Shown here: positions 1 through 8,327 of the stretch, one piece after another
Position numbering within the stretch: the first letter of the stretch is position 1
How the letters are laid out: each line of letters starts with the position of its first letter
NCBI RefSeq assembly: GCF_902813185.1
Contig: NZ_LR778301.1
Coordinates: 1,612,001-1,676,000, forward strand
Direction: 5' to 3'
Source: Denitratisoma oestradiolicum
GTDB taxonomy: Bacteria > Pseudomonadota > Gammaproteobacteria > Burkholderiales > Rhodocyclaceae
DNA: 64,000 nucleotides
Position numbers and translations under genes: made by a program
Notes under the pieces: model-generated
Told to the model about the DNA's origin: nothing
Databases searched by the model: none
The model's input: only the letters and a program-made list of their open reading frames with translations

Positions 1-1347
1 GAGCAGTCTTACGCGCTCTCGCATGAAGGGAAGGCCCAGGTGTCCCGATATGGCATCGCCCTGGGGGTCGAAGCCGGGGCCCCGATCTGAAATGATGACT
101 CTCACGTGTTCTCCTTCCCTGCTCACCCGCACCTGGGGGGCGCCCTCGGGCGCATGTCGCCAACTGTTGGTCAGGGATTCCTGAAGGAGTCGATATACCG
201 TGATCTTGACCGCCAGCGATGCGGTGGCCAGCTCATCGTCGATCTGTGTTTCGACGCCTGGTCCGAACAGTCGCTCGAAGTCCTGAATGGCGCGCCGTGC
301 CGTGTCGGCCAGGGTCAGATTCTCGATGCCGGGCAGGGCCAGGCCGGAAGCGATGTTGCGCACGTCTCCCAGGGCGGAGCGCAGGGCTTCCTCGATGCGC
401 TGGACTTCCCCGGAGGCATCGCCGGCCGGGGGGGCGCGTCCGCTAAAGGCGTCCACCAACGTATCAAGGCGCATCAGGGCGAAGGCGATCTCCTGGGCCG
501 GCCCGTCGTGGAGGTCGGCGGCAACCCGGTGCAGGAGTTGTTCGTTGAGTGCGGTGGAGCGGGCACCGGCATCGCGCAACTGCTTGCGCATGTGCTCGTT
601 GTCATCAAGGGCGTTACGCAACTGCTGGAGCTGGGAATGCAGGCCGCGCTGCTGGTCGAGGATGGTGGCGTTGGCGCGGCGCACAAGACCTAGCAACAAC
701 AGGCAGATCGCCATCGTGGTCATGGCGACGAGCAGCCAACTGCGCTGCTGGGCGGAGCGGATGTCGCGGCTCAGGTTTTCCATCGAATGATAGAACTCGG
801 CGACAGCGAAGATTTCTGCCGTGCCATGGGCACGCACCGGCACATAGACCTCGAGGAGTTGGGGCCAGTTCTCCCGTTCCGGGGGATTGTCGGATTCCTC
901 CAGATTGCTGACCCGGGCCTGCAAGGTTCCCGCGAAGGCGGCGGCGAGCCTGCCGTCCATCGGAAACTGCTGTCCCACCTGGGCATGGTCGCTACTGTAG
1001 AGAATCGTTCCCGTCGGGCTCCAGAGTTTGAAGCGGACCACCTTGCGGCGTAAGGGGCCGGAGACAAATACCCGGTCGAGGGTGGCATGGGTTTCGCCGC
1101 CCATCAATCCGAGGACCGTCTGATCATGCAGTTGTCCGGCGAGGATGCTTTCCACGTAGACCGCCGCGATGGCGGCAGTCCGGTTGATCGAACTGCTTTC
1201 GATCTGGCGCCCGATCCAGGTGCCGGTGATCACCGCGCCGGCCACCAGGATCACCACGATCACCAGGAGAAACTGCTGCAGCAGGCTCAGTCGCCCGAAG
1301 GCCTGTGTGGCATGGGATACGCGGAGGATTTGATCGCGGTGGTGCAT
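1..1347 (-). CDS. NarL/UhpB-type sensor histidine kinase (3' end beyond the window)
   Basis: Read on the minus strand, an uninterrupted frame runs from an ATG at 1347 to the left edge (449 residues, no stop reached). It has a membrane segment at about residues 25-47, a periplasmic region, a second membrane segment at about 203-221, a coiled linker, then an H-box with LHDGPAQE (His near 280). An N-box-like SLTNSWRHA and a G-box DRGPGF follow. This is the HisKA_3/HATPase layout of NarX/DegS/UhpB-like kinases, which normally phosphorylate a LuxR-type response regulator; that partner would lie left of the window. It is divergent from the cytochrome operon at 1517, so it may respond to electron-acceptor or redox state (inference). 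The ligand is unknown. Confidence 0.85.
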   Translation of the reverse strand, partial: MHHRDQILRVSHATQAFGRLSLLQQFLLVIVVILVAGAVITGTWIGRQIESSSINRTAAIAAVYVESILAGQLHDQTVLGLMGGETHATLDRVFVSGPLRRKVVRFKLWSPTGTILYSSDHAQVGQQFPMDGRLAAAFAGTLQARVSNLEESDNPPERENWPQLLEVYVPVRAHGTAEIFAVAEFYHSMENLSRDIRSAQQRSWLLVAMTTMAICLLLLGLVRRANATILDQQRGLHSQLQQLRNALDDNEHMRKQLRDAGARSTALNEQLLHRVAADLHDGPAQEIAFALMRLDTLVDAFSGRAPPAGDASGEVQRIEEALRSALGDVRNIASGLALPGIENLTLADTARRAIQDFERLFGPGVETQIDDELATASLAVKITVYRLLQESLTNSWRHAPEGAPQVRVSREGEHVRVIISDRGPGFDPQGDAISGHLGLPFMRERVRLL

Positions 1348-1516
1348 GACCGGGCCATGGTAGCACGCAAGATCGGCCCCGGAATCAGACCAAAGTCCTA
1401 TCAAATTCGCGCCCTTGGTCCGAGTCAATTCGAGACCCTTGCCGCTAGCCCTGATGTTGCGGATGGCAATAATGGTGCATGACAACAATCCCACATAAAT
1501 AGCAGGGGTAAGAACC

Positions 1517-1846
1517 ATGAGCGTACGTAATACCGGCATTGTCTGCGTCCTGATCCTTTCCTTCGGAAGCCCGGTTTTGGCGGTGGATGAGGAGGCTGCC
1601 GAGGAATTGCTGAAAGTCAGCAAGTGCCTCAAGTGCCATAGCGTCGACAAGAAAAAGAGCGGTCCGACCTACCAGGAAGTCGCTGCGAAATACAAAGGCA
1701 AGCCCGAGGCCGAGGCCAAGCTGACCAAGCATGTGACCGAGCCCAGCAAGGTCAAGGTGGACGGCAAGGAAACGGATCATGGCGCCGCCAAGACCCGGGA
1801 CCCGGCCAAGGTCAAGAATCTGATCGAGTGGATTCTGTCCCGCTGA
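1517..1846 (+). CDS. small periplasmic class I monoheme cytochrome c, MtoD-like
   Basis: A 109-residue protein with a Sec signal peptide (about residues 1-22) and one haem motif, CLKCH, at 37-41. The size and the C-terminal helix (NLIEWIL) fit the c551/c552 family of soluble electron shuttles. The mature protein contains no methionine, so the usual Met axial ligand is absent. His88 sits 21 residues from the C terminus, where the Met of c551 would be; His72 is another candidate. It is the first gene of an operon with a NapC-type quinol dehydrogenase, a decaheme cytochrome and an outer-membrane porin. It is therefore probably the periplasmic shuttle between inner- and outer-membrane modules. 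Family assignment is firm; the MtoD comparison rests on gene context. Confidence 0.85.
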   Translation: MSVRNTGIVCVLILSFGSPVLAVDEEAAEELLKVSKCLKCHSVDKKKSGPTYQEVAAKYKGKPEAEAKLTKHVTEPSKVKVDGKETDHGAAKTRDPAKVKNLIEWILSR

Positions 1847-1886
1847 TGGCCGACAGAGTTTCCAGGGATTACGGGGGAGGGATGCG

Positions 1887-2471
1887 ATGAGCGATATCTG
1901 GGCGGCCATACGCCGTTGGGGGCTGGTCAAGGCAATCGGGGTTGTGGCTGTTGTCCTGATTGTCATCATGCTGCTGGTGGTCGGCGGCGCCGCCGGACTG
2001 GCCTGGACCAATACCGAGAAGTTCTGCATTTCCTGCCATGAGATGCGCAACAACGTTTACGCGGAATTCAAGGACACCGTTCACGACAGGAACCGTACCG
2101 GGGTCCGTGCCATCTGTTCCGACTGCCATGTTCCGCGGGAGCCGGTGGCGCTGATACTTCGCAAGCTTCAGGCCAGTTTCGAGCTCTATCACAAGGCCGT
2201 CGGTACTGTCGATACCAAGGAAAAGTTCGAGGCCAAACGCTATGAACTGGCGCAACGGGTATGGAAGCGCATGAAGCAGACCGACTCGCAGGAATGCCGC
2301 AACTGCCACCACGAGGGCAACATCGACGCCGATCTGCAAAAGGAGGAATCGAGGGTACAGCACGAGAAAGGAAAGGCGGAAGGCAGCACCTGCATCGACT
2401 GCCATTTCGGTATTGCGCACAAAGAGCCCAAGGGTCCTCTCGGCCCCCGGGACATGAAGATTCACGATTGA
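1887..2471 (+). CDS. NapC/NirT/CymA-family tetraheme quinone-interacting cytochrome
   Basis: 194 residues with an N-terminal membrane anchor (about 14-38) and four CxxCH motifs at 47, 77, 137 and 169 (CISCH, CSDCH, CRNCH, CIDCH). This is the NapC/NirT/CymA pattern: an inner-membrane cytochrome exchanging electrons between the quinone pool and periplasmic cytochromes. It lies 40 bp after the monoheme cytochrome and 12 bp before the decaheme gene, so the four are surely one transcript. In iron-oxidising or iron-reducing bacteria this family member (CymA/ImoA) partners MtrAB/MtoAB. The direction of electron flow cannot be read from sequence. Confidence 0.92.
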   Translation: MSDIWAAIRRWGLVKAIGVVAVVLIVIMLLVVGGAAGLAWTNTEKFCISCHEMRNNVYAEFKDTVHDRNRTGVRAICSDCHVPREPVALILRKLQASFELYHKAVGTVDTKEKFEAKRYELAQRVWKRMKQTDSQECRNCHHEGNIDADLQKEESRVQHEKGKAEGSTCIDCHFGIAHKEPKGPLGPRDMKIHD

Positions 2472-2483
2472 AGGGAGCGGACT

Positions 2484-3341
2484 ATGAAACGACTCATGGG
2501 GGTATTGGCGATTTCTCTGGGCCTGTCGGTGCTCGCCCCGGCCCACGCGGCACCGAACGGCGGGGCAGGCAAAGGGGCTCCCGTTACCGGCAGCCAGTGT
2601 CTGGAATGCCACGAAACCGAGGCCAGGACGCATGTCTACCACGGTGACTGCGCGTCCTGTCACAGCGACGGTCTGAATCACGCCAAGGCCAAGGAACCGG
2701 TCGCCGTACCGGCCGGACGACCGGAGAGTGCCCAATGTCTGAGCTGCCATGAGTCCGACAAGCGCCGCATGCATTTCTTGATCGCAGAGCACAACAAGGC
2801 GGGCGTCAAATGCAGCGATTGCCATGGGCTCCACACACCCAAGGTCAAGTCGTTGAATACGGCGATGGAAAAGGCGGGCAAGACCACGGCGCTATGCGCC
2901 ACTTGCCACCAGGATGTGCTGGCGCGCTTCAGCATGAACTCCCATCACCCGGTCAAGGAAGGCGCAATGACCTGCGCCAGTTGCCACGATCCCCACGCCT
3001 CGAAGCAGGCATCCCTGGGCAGCAGGACCGAGCAGTGCACCAAGTGCCATCAGGCAGTGCGGGGGCCCCATGTCTTTGAACACCCGCCGGCCGCCGAGGA
3101 CTGCACGATTTGCCACGATCCTCACGGTACGCCCAACAAGCGCATGTTGCAGGCGGCCCAGCCCGTGCAATGCCTGCAATGTCATTCCCTGCCCAACCGT
3201 CGGCACGGACAGACCGGGTCGACCAGTACCGCATCGGCAAGCATTCGCGCCGAGGTCGTGGCCGGCGCCGTGCTGAGGGATTGCACGAGCTGTCATGCCG
3301 CCATGCATGGCAGTTCCACCGACCAGCATCTGCGCCATTGA
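2484..3341 (+). CDS. periplasmic decaheme c-type cytochrome, MtrA/MtoA/DmsE family
   Basis: 285 residues with a signal peptide (cleavage after about residue 22, AHA|AP) and exactly ten CxxCH motifs, at about 39, 56, 85, 110, 138, 164, 185, 207, 230 and 267. Ten haems spread evenly along an otherwise featureless chain is the hallmark of the MtrA/PioA/MtoA/DmsE family. These plug an MtrB-type beta-barrel and conduct electrons through the outer membrane. The length is slightly below Shewanella MtrA. The following gene is the matching barrel, and no outer-surface MtrC/OmcA-like decaheme lipoprotein is present here. This favours a two-part MtoAB/PioAB-like conduit (inference). Confidence 0.93.
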   Translation: MKRLMGVLAISLGLSVLAPAHAAPNGGAGKGAPVTGSQCLECHETEARTHVYHGDCASCHSDGLNHAKAKEPVAVPAGRPESAQCLSCHESDKRRMHFLIAEHNKAGVKCSDCHGLHTPKVKSLNTAMEKAGKTTALCATCHQDVLARFSMNSHHPVKEGAMTCASCHDPHASKQASLGSRTEQCTKCHQAVRGPHVFEHPPAAEDCTICHDPHGTPNKRMLQAAQPVQCLQCHSLPNRRHGQTGSTSTASASIRAEVVAGAVLRDCTSCHAAMHGSSTDQHLRH

Positions 3342-3360
3342 GAAATCAGGGGAGAAAATC

Positions 3361-5559
3361 ATGAACGCAAAGACACCGATCAACGCCGTGCTGGCCGCGG
3401 TGACGACCCTAGCCGTCTCGCCCGCGTCCGCGGCGGACTCCGCCCCGGAAAGCATCGTCTTCAGCGGCGAAGTCACCCCCAAGCTGTATTCCTTCGACTA
3501 CTTCAAGGATACGGGCCCCCGGCGCACCCAGTTTCTGGAGCGCTACAACTACCAGGAAGGCGGCAGCAACGACAGCCGTTCCGGCCTTTATCTGGACGCC
3601 GACCTGCGCATCGTCGGCTCGAACGAAAAGCGTGATGTCTTCGTGCTGGAGCGGCAGGGATTCGGCGCCTACAATCATCGCGGAATGCTCAAGGCGAACT
3701 CGGATACCCTGGGCCTTGCCGGCTACTACTCAAACTTCCGTACTTCCACGGGGGGGCTGAATTTCCTCCGGAGTCCGGGTGTGGTGGACCAGGTTTATGG
3801 TGTCGGTACCGGCACCGCCCCGGCCTACGCAACGCCGGTGGGGGCCGCCAACACCCAGACCGGTTATGCCGCTCGCTTCAATAATGATGACAGTGCCCAG
3901 ACCCTGTTCAAGGTGGATCGCACCAGTTACGGACTGGGGCTGGCCCTGAAGCCGACTCTCTTTGGCACCGATTTCACCGCAGCCCTTAATTACGACGGTT
4001 ACAAGCGGGATGGCAACCGCTTCGCCACTTATGTCCTGGGCGGCAGCAATGTCACCAATGCCGGCGCCGGTGCCCCCGATCTGGGCACCCAGCAGCGCTG
4101 GCGGGGTTTCAACATGCCGGTGGATGAAAAGATGAACCGCTATACGGTGAATCTGAGCGGCGTCATGGGTGGGGTCACCCTGGCCTACGATGGTTCCGTG
4201 GAGAAATTCGAGAGCCAGGCCAGGAAATTCACCATCGCCGATCCGGCGACGGTGCAGCCCCTGGTGATCACCAGCATCAATCCCATTCACTTCGTGCCGG
4301 ACAGCACGCTGATTGCCAATAATCTGCGTTTCGCCACGCGCTTCGGCAGCACCTCGGTTGCGGCGGGTTACGGCCTGTCGATCCTGGAGCAGGATTCCTT
4401 CTCCGCACAACAGCGGACTCTTGGCTACGACACCGGCAAGATACGAACCGACAGCGCCTATCTGAATGTCAGCTCCAGCGCGATCAATGGTGTTGGCCTG
4501 GAAGGCTTCATCAAATACAACAACCGGGACAATGATTCGAGTTTTCCGGTGGTGGGGTTGATCGACCCGGCCGGGGACCAGACCCTCGGTGTGCGCATCA
4601 ACAGCATCAAGTCCCTGAACTACGGCCTGGCCGCCACGTTCCGCCCCTCGGTCTGGAAGACCACGATGAGCGTGGGCTGGCGGCATGAAGACAAGGATCG
4701 GGATCTGACCTGGTCCACGGCACGGATACCGCTGGTGGGGGGCGTGGGCAACGTCATCCTGCCCCAGCAGTCGTTCTACCGGGAACAGAGCAAGTCCGAC
4801 GAGTTGTACCTGAGCCTGGTGTCGCGTCCCATGCAGGGCATGATCCTGCGGGTGACGCCCTCCTATCTCTGGGCGGATGAGACCGGACTGGTTGCAGAGC
4901 CGGAAAAGGTCTTCGGACTGAAGACCAAGCTGACCTACACCGCCAGCAATGGCATGCTGGCCAGCGGCTACTACAACTACCGGGACCGGAAGAACGGCAA
5001 CAACTCCATCGCCAGCAATACGGCCGGCGCCTTGCCCACGGGCACCCCGCTGACCCAGGACATGCACGGGACGCAGCAGTCAGCCGGCGCTTCCCTCAAC
5101 ATGCCGGTCAGCGAGTGGATCAACACCACGGCCAGTCTGTCCTGGATGCAGGATGATTTCACCAGCTATTACCTGCGCCAGGGGCGTCGTCGTTTCGAGG
5201 CGCCCAACAACGCCATTTCTTTCATCTTCAATGACCGGCCGGAATACAAGGTGGACACCCATGTCCTGACCCTGGGCGGAAACTGGCAGGTGAATGACCT
5301 GTTGCGCTACAACGGCGACTATGCCTATTCAAAGTCGAAGGGACATGCCGCCACCGGCGCCATTGCCCTTGCCCTTCCCGAGATCGACGAGCGCATCAAC
5401 AATACGGTCCATACGCTGACCCTGGGTGTCGATTACGAAATCAGCAAGAAGGTGAAACTCAAGGGGGCCTACGTGTATGAGTACTACTCGGATCAGGTCT
5501 ACCACGACATGACTTCCGGGTATCACGCGCTGATGTTCGGCGTTACCCTGGGCTTCTAG
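3361..5559 (+). CDS. MtrB/PioB/MtoB-family outer-membrane beta-barrel for a decaheme cytochrome
   Basis: 732 residues from ATG 3361, chosen because GGGGAG lies just upstream and a clean signal peptide follows (SPASAAD, cleavage near residue 25). An upstream in-frame extension overlaps the decaheme gene and is unlikely. The rest is rich in alternating Tyr/Gly/Thr strands (many YNYRD, GYNYD-like patches) and ends in a C-terminal Phe (GVTLGF), typical of outer-membrane barrels assembled by Bam. Position right after the decaheme cytochrome gives the family. Its role is to sheath the cytochrome across the outer membrane. Confidence 0.9.
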   Translation: MNAKTPINAVLAAVTTLAVSPASAADSAPESIVFSGEVTPKLYSFDYFKDTGPRRTQFLERYNYQEGGSNDSRSGLYLDADLRIVGSNEKRDVFVLERQGFGAYNHRGMLKANSDTLGLAGYYSNFRTSTGGLNFLRSPGVVDQVYGVGTGTAPAYATPVGAANTQTGYAARFNNDDSAQTLFKVDRTSYGLGLALKPTLFGTDFTAALNYDGYKRDGNRFATYVLGGSNVTNAGAGAPDLGTQQRWRGFNMPVDEKMNRYTVNLSGVMGGVTLAYDGSVEKFESQARKFTIADPATVQPLVITSINPIHFVPDSTLIANNLRFATRFGSTSVAAGYGLSILEQDSFSAQQRTLGYDTGKIRTDSAYLNVSSSAINGVGLEGFIKYNNRDNDSSFPVVGLIDPAGDQTLGVRINSIKSLNYGLAATFRPSVWKTTMSVGWRHEDKDRDLTWSTARIPLVGGVGNVILPQQSFYREQSKSDELYLSLVSRPMQGMILRVTPSYLWADETGLVAEPEKVFGLKTKLTYTASNGMLASGYYNYRDRKNGNNSIASNTAGALPTGTPLTQDMHGTQQSAGASLNMPVSEWINTTASLSWMQDDFTSYYLRQGRRRFEAPNNAISFIFNDRPEYKVDTHVLTLGGNWQVNDLLRYNGDYAYSKSKGHAATGAIALALPEIDERINNTVHTLTLGVDYEISKKVKLKGAYVYEYYSDQVYHDMTSGYHALMFGVTLGF

Positions 5560-5562
5560 ACT

Positions 5563-5590
5563 CGAGGGGGCTGCGGCCCCCTCGTCCTTT
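5563..5590 (+). terminator. hairpin after the porin gene
   Basis: Perfect 9-bp arms CGAGGGGGC / GCCCCCTCG with a 4-nt loop, starting 4 nt after the porin stop and followed by TCCTTT. It probably ends the cytochrome operon. It also faces the convergent dgkA gene and may act on both strands. Confidence 0.7.
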
Positions 5591-5595
5591 GGGGC

Positions 5596-5982
5596 TCAAC
5601 CCCACAGCACCAGCCCCCAGACCAGGGGCACGTTGGCGAGGCTGACGAAGACGGCGGCGCTGCCGATGTCCTTGGCACGCTTGGCCAGATCGTGATGGTC
5701 CAGGGAAATGCGGTCCACGGCCGCTTCCACGGCGGAATTGAGCAGTTCCACCACCAGCACCAGCAGTACGCTGGCCACCATCAGGGCCTTGCCGATGCCG
5801 CTGGCGGGCGATAGCAGGGCCGTCGGGATCAACAGGACGGCAAGCCACACCTCCTGACGAAAGGCGTCCTCGTGGCGGTAGGCGGCCTGGAGGCCGGCCA
5901 GGGAATAGAAAAAAGCGTTCCAGACCCGGGCCAGGCCGGTCTTGCCCTTGAAGGGACTTTCGGGGGAAGGCGTTTTTGACAT
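5596..5982 (-). CDS. dgkA: diacylglycerol kinase (DgkA, small integral membrane type)
   Basis: 128 residues with three predicted membrane helices and the family motif ELLNSAVEAAVDRI followed by AKDIGSAAVF. These hold the conserved Glu, Asn and Asp residues of the trimeric DgkA active site. It phosphorylates diacylglycerol to phosphatidate, recycling lipid left by transfer of phospholipid head groups. Its start is 9 bp beyond the end of the glycosyltransferase gene on the same strand, so the two are co-transcribed. This links lipid recycling with glycolipid synthesis next to the pho genes. Confidence 0.93.
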   Translation of the reverse strand: MSKTPSPESPFKGKTGLARVWNAFFYSLAGLQAAYRHEDAFRQEVWLAVLLIPTALLSPASGIGKALMVASVLLVLVVELLNSAVEAAVDRISLDHHDLAKRAKDIGSAAVFVSLANVPLVWGLVLWG

Positions 5983-5991
5983 GAAGCCATT

Positions 5992-7137
5992 TTAGCGGCA
6001 CAGGCTTCGATAAAGCCCGGCCAGTTGCCGGGCCCGATCCGGGGCGGACCAGCTTTGGGCGAATTGCCGGGCGGCGACGGACAAGTGCGCCAGGCGAGGG
6101 CGGTCGGCCAGCAGCTCGGTCAGTCCGGCGGCGAAGGCGGCCAGTTCTTCCGGCGCCGCCACTGCGCCTTGTTGCGGCTCGACGATGTCCCGTGTGCCCA
6201 GAGCGGCGAAAGCGTATACCGGCAGGCCGGCGGCCATGGCCTCCAACAGCACCAGGCCCTGGGTCTCTGTGCGGGAGGAAAAGACGAAGAGGTCGGCGGC
6301 GGCATAGCAGTCCGGCAGCTCCTGCTGTCGGTCCAGATAGCCGACGAATTGCACATGATCCTCCAGCTCCAGGCCCACCACCATGCGTTGCAGGGCGGGT
6401 AGGGCCGGGCCGTCGCCGGCGATGACCAGCAGCAGGTCGGGATGTTGGCGCCGCGCCAGCTTGATGGCGTCAATCAGAAACACGATGTTTTTCTCGTGGG
6501 CGACCCGCCCCACGTACAGGGCCATGGGCCGGCCCTCGGGTATGCCGTGCCGGTGGCGGAAGCGGGGGCCGTGGCCGGCACTGAACTGTTCGATGGGGAT
6601 GCCCGTGGGCAGCACATGCAGGGGCGTGGTGACGCCGTAGCCGGCGAGGGTCTGGTGCATGGCCAGGGAGGGCACCACCACGGCGTCGAGGCCGTTGCAT
6701 TGGCGCCGGGCCAGGCCTCTGGCTGCATGGCGCAGGAGAGGGCGGGGGAACAGGGGCAGGTAGTGGCCGATGTATTCCTCGAAGTGGGTGTGATAGGTGG
6801 CCAGTATCGGCGCCTTCAGGCTGCGGGCGGCCGAGAGGCCGGCGTAGTGGGCGGCGAAGGGGGTCTGGACATGGATCAGATCCACCTTGTGGCGGCTGAT
6901 ATCTTCCACCGCCTGCATCAGGGGACGCCAGCGCATCAGCCTGTCCTCGGGATCGAAGGGCAGCCGGCGCGAAGGGATGCGCCAGGTGGCCGGTGTGCTG
7001 TGGGGCTCCGGATAGTCCGGGGCGACCAGGGAAATTTCGATACCCTGATCCACGAGATCCCGGCGAAAGGTTTCGATGGAAGTGGAGACCCCGTTGATGC
7101 GGGGAAAATACACATCGGAAATCATCAGCACGTGCAT
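5992..7137 (-). CDS. GT4-family glycosyltransferase, probably lipid-linked
   Basis: 381 residues of GT-B fold. The N-terminal MHVLMISDVYFPRINGVST is the acceptor-side motif shared by PimB/MgtA/SqdX-like enzymes. The C-terminal donor half has the GRVAHEKN loop (about 215) and the E-x7-E type EAMAAGLPV segment (about 297) that bind the sugar nucleotide. Enzymes with this N terminus commonly glycosylate diacylglycerol or related lipids. Its partner dgkA and the neighbouring OlsB-like and pst/pho genes support a role in membrane lipids made when phosphate is short (inference). The sugar and acceptor cannot be told from sequence. Confidence 0.85.
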   Translation of the reverse strand: MHVLMISDVYFPRINGVSTSIETFRRDLVDQGIEISLVAPDYPEPHSTPATWRIPSRRLPFDPEDRLMRWRPLMQAVEDISRHKVDLIHVQTPFAAHYAGLSAARSLKAPILATYHTHFEEYIGHYLPLFPRPLLRHAARGLARRQCNGLDAVVVPSLAMHQTLAGYGVTTPLHVLPTGIPIEQFSAGHGPRFRHRHGIPEGRPMALYVGRVAHEKNIVFLIDAIKLARRQHPDLLLVIAGDGPALPALQRMVVGLELEDHVQFVGYLDRQQELPDCYAAADLFVFSSRTETQGLVLLEAMAAGLPVYAFAALGTRDIVEPQQGAVAAPEELAAFAAGLTELLADRPRLAHLSVAARQFAQSWSAPDRARQLAGLYRSLCR

Positions 7138-7265
7138 GATGGGTTCTCATTTTGCATAGTGAAAAAGCGGCAACGGAGCCCAGTGTGTTTGTCGAGCGTA
7201 GCGAGCCGATCAGTAGCCCCGCCCCGGGGCGGGGCATTAAAGGAGGCACCGAACAAGTCCCAATG

Positions 7266-7335
7266 CGTCATTCCGGCGAACGCCGGAATCCAGGAAAATC
7301 AACACACTGGACACCGGCTTTCGCCGGTGTGACGG
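7266..7335. repeat. dispersed double-hairpin repeat, copy 1
   Basis: Two small palindromes in tandem, TTCCGGCG-aa-CGCCGGAA and ACACCGGC-tttc-GCCGGTGT, framed by CGTCA at the left and TGACGG at the right. A related unit occurs at 32425-32493. Such 'GTCATTCCGGCG...GCCGGTGTGACG' units are common intergenic repeats in betaproteobacteria. The surrounding 7138-7373 interval has no credible gene. Confidence 0.75.
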
Positions 7336-7373
7336 ACTTAATCGATGTTTCCTTAAATTGGCCTTTGCGCATT

Positions 7374-8156
7374 TCATCCTCGGGGATGGTGCTGGCGACC
7401 CTGCGTGTTAACGAAGTGCTTCATGTAGCGCAGGTTGATGCGGTTCATGGGCAGCAGCACCAGCAGGTCGGCGGTGTTGAAGTCCGGGTCCCAGGCCGGG
7501 TCGCCACAGATCCAGGCGCCGGCTCGCAGATAACCCTTGACCAGAGGTGGAACTTCCGCCGGGCGACCGGTCACCAGGCGGTGATAGGGCAGCCGGGAAT
7601 GGGGGAAGCCCCGGTATTCGATGGGAGACAGGTGCTGGTCGATCAGTTCGACGAAAAGATTGGAGGCGTTGTGGCCCCCATCGGCCATGCTGATGGAGGC
7701 GCATCCCATCAGGTATTCATAGCCCTGGCTGACCATGTATTCCGCCAACCTGGCCCAGAGCAGGGCGATCACTGCGCCGGAGCGATATTCCGGGTCAATG
7801 CAGGAGCGGCCCACTTCCACCAGCCGGGGCCGCAGGTGGTTGAGGCGGCCGATGTCGAATTCGGTCTCGCTGTAATAGCCGGCGGTGTTGCGGGCGCCTT
7901 CTGGCGTCAGGATGCGGTAGGTGCCGACGATGCGCCCCCTGGCTTCGTCCCGGACGATTAGGTGCTCGCAATGGGGGTCGAAGTGGTCGGCGTCCACGCC
8001 GGGTTCGGCCGTTTCCAGGCGGGCGCCCATCTCCTCGGCGAAGACCCGGTAGCGCAGCTTCTGGGCCTCGCGGATCTCGCTCTCGCTGCGGGCCAGTCCC
8101 ACGTGATAATGGGGGCGGTGAATGTGTGGGGAACGGCCAAGGCCTTCGTTCAGCAT
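7374..8156 (-). CDS. GNAT-fold acyltransferase, OlsB-like (ornithine N-acyltransferase family)
   Basis: 260 residues. It opens with the family pattern SEIREAQKLRYRVFAEEMGA, then DHFDPHCEHLIV, IVGTYRIL and VEVGRSCIDPEYRSG (CoA/ACP-binding loop near residue 120). These match the acetyltransferase family that includes OlsB, which puts a 3-hydroxyacyl chain on ornithine as the first step of phosphorus-free ornithine lipids. No OlsA acyltransferase is adjacent. It is divergent from pstS with a Pho box between them, consistent with phosphate-starvation control. Some relatives serve exosortase systems, so the substrate is not certain. Confidence 0.75.
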   Translation of the reverse strand: MLNEGLGRSPHIHRPHYHVGLARSESEIREAQKLRYRVFAEEMGARLETAEPGVDADHFDPHCEHLIVRDEARGRIVGTYRILTPEGARNTAGYYSETEFDIGRLNHLRPRLVEVGRSCIDPEYRSGAVIALLWARLAEYMVSQGYEYLMGCASISMADGGHNASNLFVELIDQHLSPIEYRGFPHSRLPYHRLVTGRPAEVPPLVKGYLRAGAWICGDPAWDPDFNTADLLVLLPMNRINLRYMKHFVNTQGRQHHPRG

Positions 8157-8264
8157 GGGGATGCTCCTGTTGTTGGTGTGGCCCGAATGCTGAAGAATTC
8201 ATGTTGCTGTCTTGTTTCAATCTCGTGAAGGCTGTGTGTCATGTCGCCGCGCTGTCATGAATGA

Positions 8265-8282
8265 TTGTCACAATCCTGTAAC
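8265..8282 (+). promoter_or_regulatory. putative Pho box (PhoB operator) between the OlsB-like gene and pstS
   Basis: TTGTCAC-aatc-CTGTAAC fits the 7+4+7 direct-repeat plan of PhoB sites (consensus near CTGTCAT). A further half-site CTGTCAT lies at 8252-8258. It is 46 bp before the pstS start codon and 109 bp before the divergent acyltransferase. It may therefore serve the pst operon and possibly both directions. Confidence 0.65.
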
Positions 8283-8327
8283 GAGACCTTCCTAGACTGC
8301 CGCCATCCCAACCCTGAGAAGGAAACG

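Noticed and set aside
106..693. 195-codon plus-strand frame at the left end
   Set aside because: The opposite strand encodes the kinase with clear H, N and G boxes through the same interval; the plus frame has no recognisable protein features.
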